Of a stretch of DNA of 64,000 nt, positions 56,950-64,000 are shown one piece after another. The position numbers and the translations under genes were made by a program. Within the stretch, counting starts at the first letter, position 1, and every line of letters begins with the position of its first letter. Source of the stretch: Turritopsis dohrnii (taxonomy: Eukaryota; Cnidaria; Hydrozoa; Anthoathecata; Oceaniidae); contig BQMF02000097.1 of the NCBI GenBank assembly GCA_027922465.2, positions 372,001 through 436,000 on the forward strand, given 5' to 3'. Under the pieces are notes generated by a model. That model did no database searches. It was not told the origin of the DNA and saw only the letters and a program-made list of their open reading frames with translations.

Positions 56950-58572
56950 TCATTCATTTCCAACAACTGAGGGGAACAAATTGGTGATAGCACATGCAAC
57001 TGTGGTGATTTTGTCAAGCATAGGCTCCTCTTGTCCTGGTCTTGTCATAACTAAGCTAATAGGTATGGTACTTTCTAGCATCGTGAACTTCTGCCTGACT
57101 ACACCAATTACTCGCTCAACATGAATCCGCACATTAGCTATTCCTCTTGTTGTTTCAATTTCTTTTCCACTAAGTTGATGTTTTCCTCTGGTGAATGCTG
57201 GTATTTTGACAGTAGCACCAACTGATGCAACAAGTTCATCAATTTCAAAACCACGATCAGGAAGCACCACATCACCTGGTAACAAATTTCCGATAAACTT
57301 AGATTCTCTCACTAGATGCTTATCACTAACTCTACCACCCCATCCACTAGGTAAGAAACTAACTGAACCTTGTGGTGTGATGCCAATGAGATATTTGACA
57401 GTATTGTGGTGCTTGTAGTTTGACCAGGTTTGTGCCCTTGCATAAAGGTTTGATGGCCTTTCAATGAATACTTCGAAACAATCAATAATTGCAACAACCT
57501 TACGACCAAAATTTTCACGAAAAACCATTGGCATTGACTAAACTAAATCATCACGATGTGGCCAAAGTATTGCTCGCTTCAAATTGACATACAGCAAGTC
57601 GATAATCTCACCAAAACATTTAGAAATCAATGCAGCACTCACACCAAAACGGTAGGCCAAATCTTGTACCTGTAAATTTAATCTCAGTCTCATTAAAGTT
57701 CCATACTTTTGGAACTTGGTCAAACCAGAATTCTTCCTAAATGTTATGTACTCAGAGATAAGTTCAAATGTTGCCAAAAAAGCCTTGGATATTTTAAAAC
57801 CTGTATAATACTGAACCTTATCATCATCAAGAAAATCCCTTTCATCCAGCAACCTGACTGTGTCAACAGCTTTGCTAAGTATGTCAACCTTTCTTTGCAA
57901 AGAAATATTTTCCATATGTAGCATTTTAATTTCCTCAACTTGTTTCGTTAACACAACAGAATCTACATTATTACCAGGATTACTCACTACACCATCAACC
58001 AAATCACCATCATCAACCACATCACCATCACCATCATCAACCACATCACCATCACCATCATCAACATCCTCATCATCATCAACAACTACACTTTCGTCTG
58101 CAAAACTACACTCTGATAATTTTACAGCTATTTCCATATCCCTTTCAAATACCCTCTTCTTTTTACCAATACACCTTTCATACCTGGCAAGACTACTATG
58201 ACCAACAACACTACTACCACTACTAACAGCACTACTACAGCCACTAACACTACTACTACATGCATTATTTTGTGGGTCACTTTTTACATAACCCAGCTTT
58301 AGTGATGGGATCCAATCAGGATTGGTTTCGTCCAAAGCATTGGCTGGTGAGCCACCAATAAAATGCACACCACAAACACGCCAACTATCACTTTTCTTGT
58401 ATGAGATGTCACCACGATTTATAGCTGCCACCCAACAATTTCTTCTTCTTTCGGTGATGGATTTCATCCGCTCTCCTTGGTTCAAAATAACTTTTGGTAT
58501 GCGGTAAAAACTTTGATCACTTTCTTTACTTTGTTTATTGCTACAGCCAACGGTACAGCATAATGTAGGCAT
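56950..58572 (-). pseudogene. ISL2EU transposase: THAP finger, HTH and DDE_Tnp_4 domain, one in-frame TAG
   Basis: The start is set at Met 58572 (MPTLCCTVGC), the usual THAP opening; the frame is open ten codons further upstream. The THAP C2CH finger uses CCTVGC and VCGVHF, then NPDWIPSLKLGY. An Asp-rich linker follows, then a short leucine-rich coil (EEIKMLHMENISLQRKV) and a helix-turn-helix around LAYRFGVSAALISKCF. TAG at 57538-57540 interrupts after HRDDLV, and the same frame resumes with [11 protein letters not shown]. The DDE domain has [17 protein letters not shown] and RIHVERVIG, supplying D, D and E. The stop falls in a linker where relatives have Glu, Gln or Lys, so one base change explains it. 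Everything else looks undamaged. Confidence 0.8.
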
Positions 58573-58706
58573 ATTTATAGGAGTTTTTAAAGCTATAATC
58601 ACGCACAGTACGCAGTTGATAGCTGTTTACTTTACTACCAAGGTCTACCAAGATGGCGGATCGTGATGCATTTCGGGTAAATTCGGAAATCGTAAAAACC
58701 TCTATA

Positions 58707-60238
58707 CCAGTTTGAAATTCTTCAAAATACTTCAACTTAAAATGAAAATATTGGGTGTACTCCCTTAATACTACTTTATTTAGTATATCTAAAGTTTCTT
58801 TTGCATGGATGAAACAAGCTGAGGTGGCTTAGAATAGGTAAAAACAAATTTTTTATACGAACAATGTTATAAGAACGCGAGCCTCAGATGTGGCAAAAAA
58901 ATAAGAACAAAATAAGAACAACCTGAGTCCCAAATCATTGTTTCAAACATTAAGTACAACCTGAGGGAGCCTGAATTTTCTTGTAAAGTATGAACAGTTC
59001 AGGATGTGAATTTTATAAACAAGCTGCTGTAAATAGTTCAGAAGTATACTATTTTCTCTTTCGATTCTTTTTTTACTTGCCTACAATAAGTCTCTGGTTT
59101 TTATAAAAGAAAAAGCTTGTAGCTCCAAAAGTAATAACTTTGCTTTGAAGCTTAAACTTAAACTTAAAACTTTAAAACATTTGAAAATTGAGCTTTTTTA
59201 TCGTGATTTATTATTCTTTCTAATTTCAATACAATTTAACCAACAAACAGTTAAGAATAGCTATTGAATACACCCTAATATTAATATTTCATCACTGTTT
59301 TGAAGGAAACAAAATGTGAAGCAAATGTAAGATTACATTTTCAATTTTATTCAGAAATCAATTTTACTGCAGACGTTTGTAAAACACCAAGGAAAGAGCT
59401 ACATGACTTTTTGAGTATTAACTTTAATTGATTTAGTGTCAAATTTTAACCGGACATGTCGCTTAAAATTTGTATCTATTTTAACCTTTTCATCTCCTAT
59501 CAATGTCAAAATCTATTTCTGTTAGATCAGTTGATAGCAAGCAATAAATACGATAAAAGAGTACGACCACACAATGGAGGTAAGTAAAAACTATTTTCCT
59601 ACCAAATGTTACTCTAAAAAGATCCATTTATCCTTAACGCATTATCATGTCTTCCAATTTTCAAAACATTTATTGCCTTTTTAAACTTTTAATTCCCTTA
59701 ATTCAGTTATGTCCATTATTTAATGCTAATATCATGCAAAGTCATAACTGCTTGTTGTAGGATTTGCATGAGTGTTCTTCATCGGGAATATAAGCATTGG
59801 GAATATAAGTTTTGTTCGTCAAACATTTTTACATTCCATTGAGAAAGTCTTAATAATCATAGCTATGTTGTAGTTACATTTAGTTACATTTTTTCAGGAT
59901 AATTTCCCTATTTTATTAAAAATACACTAAAAAGTTGAAATACATACAAATTGAAAGATGTTGAAAAAGGCTTTCTAATGACGTAAAAATCATTCTAAAA
60001 CGCGATATACTCAGCTCTATTAGTTCCGTTTCTAACATCATACATACCCTGGAATTACTGCAATAAATACTTGTAAACAAAGATTTCAACAAAGTTCGTT
60101 TCATATAGATGAGTTTTCAATGGACTTATTATTTATAAATAGCCCAATAAATGTTTAAATCTACAAAAATTGAAATGTCATCTCTCAAGTCATTTTCTAC
60201 GGAGCTTCATATCTGCCAATTTTTGTATCACATGTTTA
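58707..60238. other. Intergenic, no supported gene
   Basis: Mostly AT-rich spacer. At 59574 ACAATGGAG is followed at once by GTAAGT, which could be a very short first exon (Met-Glu). I find no in-phase second exon, so I do not call it. Confidence 0.35.
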
Positions 60239-60668
60239 CTAGGACGTCGTGGAGAACTTCTAGGACGTCCTACAATTTTCAGGACGTCGTAGATCATTCT
60301 AGGACGTCGTAGAACATTTCCAGGACGTCGTAGAGCATTCTAGGACGTCGTAAAGCATTTCCAGGACGTCGTAAAGCATTTCTAGGACGTCGTAGAGCAT
60401 TCTAGGACGTCGTAGATCATTCTAGAACGTCTTACAATTTCCAGGACGTCGTAGAGCATTCTAGGACGTCGTAAAGCATTTCCAGGACGTCGTAAAGCAT
60501 TTCTAGGACGTCCTACAATTTCTAGGACGTCGTAGAGTATTTCTAGGACGTCGTAGAGTATTTCTAGGACGTTGTAAAGCATTCTAGGACGTCGTAGAGC
60601 ATTCTAGGACGTCGTAGATCATTCTAGAACGTCTTACAATTTCTAGGACGTCGTAGAGCATTTCTAGT
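60239..60668 (+). repeat. ~21-bp minisatellite with GACGTC cores
   Basis: About 20 units of the type (T/C)(T/C)AGGACGTCGTAGAGCATT, with variants GTAAAGCATT, GTAGATCATT and CTACAATTT. Nearly every unit keeps GACGTC, which is its own reverse complement. Higher-order repeats are visible: the same run of variants around 60410-60480 and 60590-60660. Confidence 0.95.
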
Positions 60669-60911
60669 AGAGAAAACAGGTGTTATGGCTTGATGATCTG
60701 GCATATGACTTTTATCATCTTGCAACTTCGTTTCGGACTCTGTACATTTATTAACAAGAAATGAAAAAGAAGAGATTGGGATCGACGTTGGATAGTAACG
60801 TAATTAGAAATGATCGTGTATCTAAACTATTTCTTGTAAAACATAACAGGCGAACATTTTTATTAATTAGGGAAAGCTTATTTTGCTTCATTTCTCATTT
60901 TGATTTTCTTC

Positions 60912-62108
60912 ATGGATGGATTAGCAGTTAATCCTACTAAAAAGGATATCATTGTTTACTTTTTTCGTTGTGGCTATCGGTACAAGGACATTCTAGAACT
61001 ACTGAGAAGATATAATATTTCGATAAGTATAAGGACATTACATCGGTTATTGAATGAGTATGGTCTGAAAAGAAGATGTTTGGATATAACAACAAATGAA
61101 ATCATAGAGCATGTAAGTCGATAGATAAAGGATGTTGGTGAAAACCGTGGTTATCGTAGCATTTACCAGCATCTGATTGAAAAGGGTACACAAGTTCCAA
61201 TGAATTTAGTACGAATTGCCATGAAAGAACTAGATCCATGGGGAGTTGAAAGAAGGTCAAGCCATAGACTAAAAAGGAGAAAATACAAAACAAAAGGTCC
61301 AAATGATGTGTGGCACATAGACGGAAATGACAAATTAAAACCGTTCGGGTTTTATATTCATGGAGGGATCGATGGTTTCAGCAGAAAGCTACTTTGGTTA
61401 AATGTGTCTGACACAAACAAGGATCCTTTTGTTATCTCTGCTATCATGTTATATGCTATATATTATACTCATGCTATCAAAACTTTTGATGCAATTCCTA
61501 AAAAAGTTAGGGGAGACAGAGGGTCTGAGAATGTCAATGTTTGTGGGATACAAAGATTTCTACGGCGAAACGATACTGATTCATGGAATGGTTATAAAAG
61601 CTTTTTATATGGAAAATCAGTCTCAAACCAGCGAATAGAACAGTGGTGGTCGTTCTTAAAACGTAACACAACTCAACCATGGATTGATTATTTCAAAGAT
61701 CTAAGGGATCAAGGCCTTTATGATGACAGCAACAACATTCAAGTGGAAGCTCTTAAATTTTGTTTTTTCAGTCTTATCCAAATTTCATTGGAAGAAATGA
61801 GGCAAACTTGGAACTATCACACAATAAGGCCCACAAAGTATGCAGAAGGCCCATGTGGAAAACCTGATCTTATGTTTTTTCTTCCTCAGAATTTCAACGG
61901 AATAAATTGTGCTTTCCAACCAAAGTTAGAAGAGATCGACATGGCAATATCCTTATATTCAAGAAAACCGAAATCATTTTCTTGTCAAAGCGAATTTGTT
62001 GAATTGGCAAGTATTGTAATGGATGAGCAGAATTTACAACATCCACGTACACGTAGAGAAGCAGAAGACCTTTATTTTCAACTTGTATCAACAATTGAAC
62101 AGTTGTAA
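60912..62108 (+). pseudogene. Integrase-core (rve-type) transposase with one in-frame TAG, IS3EU-like
   Basis: From ATG 60912 the N-terminus is a helix-turn-helix (YKDILELLRRYNISISIRTL). TAG at 61122-61124 follows EHVSR, and the same frame resumes with ENRGYRSIYQHLI. The core has DVWHIDGNDKLKPFG, IDGFSRKLLWL, RGDRGSEN and NQRIEQWWSFLKR, giving the D, D and E of an integrase fold. A C-terminal part follows: FFSLIQISLEEM, NYHTIRPTKY. This family is widespread in fish, lancelets and cnidarians. The stop lies in a spot where relatives read through, so one mutation probably silenced the copy. No inverted ends were found by eye. There are 12 bases, GTAAGTCGATAG, that begin GT and end AG around the stop, but that is far too short for an intron. 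Confidence 0.75.
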
Positions 62109-62430
62109 CATAATTTTTTTAAATGTTTGTATATAGTTATAAATCTTGAAGAATTTAATCACTGTTTCATTGATTTCAAATTTCAAATTGCCGTCTTGTT
62201 TTCCATTACGTTGACTCTACTTATAATGTCACTTTAAAGAGATAAGTCAAGATCTTGTTGCAAATCGTAGAAAATTCAGTTAAACCGATGAACCAGATTA
62301 TCATATTAAGTGTTATTTTTAACACTGTTATATAACCTGGTTTCAATCGACTTGAAAGAAGCTGAGTATAAAGCTATTGAATTGATTGACTTTCTCAACA
62401 GGGTAGAACCATTGGCGAACTACACACGTA

Positions 62431-62557
62431 CCCAGTGGGCAAATTCAATGAAAGATCGGTGCGATGGAGAGCATTTCTATAGAAACATTCACAGTATTTC
62501 AATAAGAATGCTCTTAATAACAATGATATTTTGACGATTCTGGTTCTCCCCCTTGGG
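62431..62557. repeat. Palindromic MITE family A, copy 11
   Basis: It starts ACCCAGTGGGCAAATTC and ends ATTTTGACGATTCTGGTTCT, then CCCCCTTGGG. The centre has AGAGCATTTCTATAGAAAC and ATAAGAATGCTCTT. Confidence 0.75.
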
Positions 62558-62712
62558 TATGGTATTGAATCAATCTTGATTAAATCGTCTGGTCATTTAT
62601 TGCAAAATTGAATATTCATAAAGTTAATATTTTAAAATATTAATAGATACATCAATCTCCTGGTGATCTTTGGAGTTCCTTAACTTCTGAAATTATTTTC
62701 TCATCGCAAAAG

Positions 62713-62845
62713 ATGTTTCATCCCAGTGGGCAAAATCGTCAAAAAGTTACTGCGATGGAGAGCACTTTTATTGAAATTGTGTGTATATTTCTATAGAAAT
62801 GCACTCCTTCGTATAGATTTTTTTAACAACTGTGTCGGCTGGGAT
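62713..62845. repeat. Palindromic MITE family A, copy 12
   Basis: The best-preserved left end: TCCCAGTGGGCAAAATCG, then TCAAAAAGTTACTGCGATGG. The centre is TATATTTCTATAGAAATGC, then ACTCCTTCGTATAG. The right end GGCTGGGA mirrors the TCCCAG start. Confidence 0.8.
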
Positions 62846-63386
62846 AGGCCAGTTTGCACAATTGTAACAAGTCCTCGCTTGATCTCATTTAGTCCTCTCT
62901 GTAAAACGAGAAAAGGCTTAGGTTGATATTTAGAATTTGTTCTTTTTATCTGGCAGAAGAGGAGTTTAGATTTTTGATTACTGGGATTTTGAAAGATTTA
63001 GAACCAACTGAATTAGGTGTACCTTCACTTACCCAAACAAACTTACTGCTTTTCTTTCAAATGCAAAGAAATAACATTATCCATAAATGGGATGCTAAGT
63101 TTCTTAATTTTCAATTTGGCAGATAATTTGCCACTACCCAGTGGGCACATGACATCAATCCAACGTTGGATATAAGTTGGATAAAGATCGGTGACGTCGC
63201 TTGATCAAAATCGATGTTGTGCGAACGTTAGCAATTCGATATCGAATTTTGATATCGGACTAACGTTGGATTAACGTCGGAAACGTGGCCGGGCGTGCAC
63301 TTAGCCGTCAGGTTCATAATATTATACAGAACCGGAACAGCAAAAGAACAGCATTTCAATTGGCGCGAAAATTAAATGAGAGCAGC

Positions 63387-64000
63387 ATGGCGTCTTTGAA
63401 ACAGTGGAGGAAAGGTAATCGTGGAGTAGCTGAGTTGCTTGCCGAATCTGTCTCTAGTAATAGTGATAATGTGCGTCTAAGTGACTTATCGGATACTGGT
63501 GAAATTGAAAGCAGGAATTTTATCCCTTTATTGCCAAGCAATAATAGTAATGATGATGATGATGATACTGTGAGTTTAGGATCATTACTTAATGTAAGTG
63601 ATAGTGGTGATTTGAGCAGTGAAACAGGTGAAGTTTCAGGTATTGAATCCTTAACTCTACCACAGAAACTTTCCTCCTGGGCCACACGCAATAAATTGAC
63701 TAGGTCATCTGTTAATGAACTTTTGGAAATTCTCAATGATTGCGGAATTAAGGATCTTCCGAAGGATTGTCGTACTTTGTTAAACACACCTAGAATTGTT
63801 ATAAGTGAAAAAAAATGTGGTGGTGATTATATTTATGTTGGTCTGAGAAAGGGAATTTCAACTATCCTTGAGAAATGTTGTACAGTAATACAGATTTTAA
63901 TGTTATTAATTTGATAGTCAATGTTGATGGCGTTCCAATTTTCAAAAGTACTGATAGTCAGCTTTGGCCAGTTCTTTGCAAATTTGCACATTTTACACCA
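63387..64000 (+). pseudogene. N-terminal part of a DNA-transposon-encoded protein, frameshifted, runs off the window
   Basis: From Met 63387 (an upstream in-frame extension to 63285 exists without ATG). A Ser/Asp-rich linker (NDDDDDTVSLGSLL) is followed by LPQKLSSWATRNKL, VNELLEILNDCGI, LPKDCRTLLNTPR and GGDYIYVGL. Near 63865-63880 the frame shifts, and the protein continues as NLIVNVDGVPIFKSTDSQLW, then PVLCKFAHF to the window edge. The block order, with VDGVPIFKS and a QLWPVL motif, is what I know from the N-termini of CACTA/tnp2-like and related transposon proteins in cnidarians. The precise superfamily is uncertain. Confidence 0.6.

Larger units (their letters stand above)
56107..58706. 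mobile_element. ISL2EU-type DNA transposon, about 2.6 kb
   Basis: Inverted ends: TATAGAGGTTTTTACGATT at 56107 and its reverse complement ending at 58706. Similarity extends inward (left ATGTTGGTAGAC, right GTCTACCAAGATGG) over about 70 bases. TA flanks both ends, a possible 2-bp target duplication. Two genes converge inside: a THAP-domain DDE transposase (minus) and the start of the YqaJ-associated protein (plus). This two-gene layout is the one known for ISL2EU elements. A Penelope-like fragment and a tRNA-derived SINE have replaced the rest of the YqaJ gene. Confidence 0.75.
62109..63284. other. Spacer with two MITEs and unassigned open stretches
   Basis: Two open stretches could be exons: 62335-62425 (LKEAEYKAIELIDFLNR) and 62955-63125 (FLITGILKDLEP, LLLFFQMQRNNIIHKW). 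Neither has a family match or clear splice partner. The block 63137-63280 starts CCCAGTGGGCA and is rich in AACGTTGGAT words, a further CCCAGTGGG-bounded repeat. Confidence 0.35.

Noticed and set aside
57860..58201. A Ser/Thr/Pro-rich plus-strand ORF.
   Set aside because: Antisense of the Asp-rich linker of the THAP transposase.
59574..59582. ATGGAG followed by GTAAGT as a first coding exon.
   Set aside because: No in-phase acceptor with a recognisable continuation was found, and the integrase ORF does not fit the phase.
60382..60582. A repetitive minus-strand ORF (LYDVLEI repeats).
   Set aside because: It is only the translation of the 21-bp minisatellite.
21647..61124. Several long ORFs are each cut by a single in-frame TAG or TAA, hinting at a reassigned stop codon.
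   Set aside because: TAA ends the receptor and phospholipase genes where homology ends, and both TAA and TAG occur internally. Most affected genes are transposons or a fast-evolving NLR, which decay often. Ordinary nonsense mutation is simpler.
61113..61124. GTAAGTCGATAG as a tiny intron removing the stop in the integrase ORF.
   Set aside because: Twelve bases are far below any spliceosomal intron size; it is a chance GT...AG.

Overview
The window is eukaryotic and animal-like. It is AT-rich, its genes are split by GT-AG introns, and most of it is introns, intergenic DNA and transposable elements. The gene mix points to a cnidarian, probably an anthozoan: a HEPN/NB-ARC/TPR immune receptor of the kind expanded in corals and hydrozoans, a group III secreted phospholipase A2, a GABA/glycine-type receptor, a Ly6 protein, and ISL2EU, Penelope-like and CR1/L2-like elements. 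The species is not identifiable from this sequence alone.

Layout. 0.5-0.8 kb: SINE-like repeat. 1.0-4.5 kb: non-LTR retrotransposon with one uninterrupted 1036-codon ORF (minus). 5.4-10.3 kb: a seven-exon pentameric ligand-gated channel gene (plus), rebuilt from splice sites with consistent phases. 10.3-17.3 kb: gene-poor. 17.3-24.7 kb: two-exon HEPN-NB-ARC-TPR receptor (plus) broken by two in-frame stops. 26.1-27.9 kb: relics of membrane-protein genes (minus), including a GPCR that lacks TM4 and TM7. 28.8-30.7 kb: foldback elements and a LINE 3' fragment. 31.5-32.6 kb: single-exon type II membrane protein (minus). 38.2-43.2 kb: phospholipase A2 gene (minus) whose last three exons are tandemly duplicated. 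44.5-45.0 kb: claudin/PMP22-like protein (minus). 47.4-47.9 kb: GIY-YIG fragment of a Penelope-like element. 49.4-51.3 kb: three-exon Ly6/uPAR protein (minus). 51.8-55.1 kb: decayed LINE nested in a MITE. 56.1-58.7 kb: ISL2EU-type DNA transposon with THAP transposase and a YqaJ-protein remnant. 60.2-60.7 kb: GACGTC minisatellite. 60.9-62.1 kb: integrase-core transposase with one stop. 63.3-64.0 kb: start of another DNA-transposon protein, running off the window.

The host genes do not form one pathway. Channel, Ly6, claudin-like and phospholipase products are all membrane or secreted proteins, and the NLR-like gene is a cytosolic sensor. A palindromic MITE family is scattered through introns and spacers (at least 12 copies). 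The most notable points are a receptor that has lost both Cys-loop cysteines, a phospholipase locus able in principle to choose between two complete 3' cassettes, an NLR-like gene killed by two stops, a LINE with an altered 2A-like motif, and an ISL2EU element with both of its genes recognisable.
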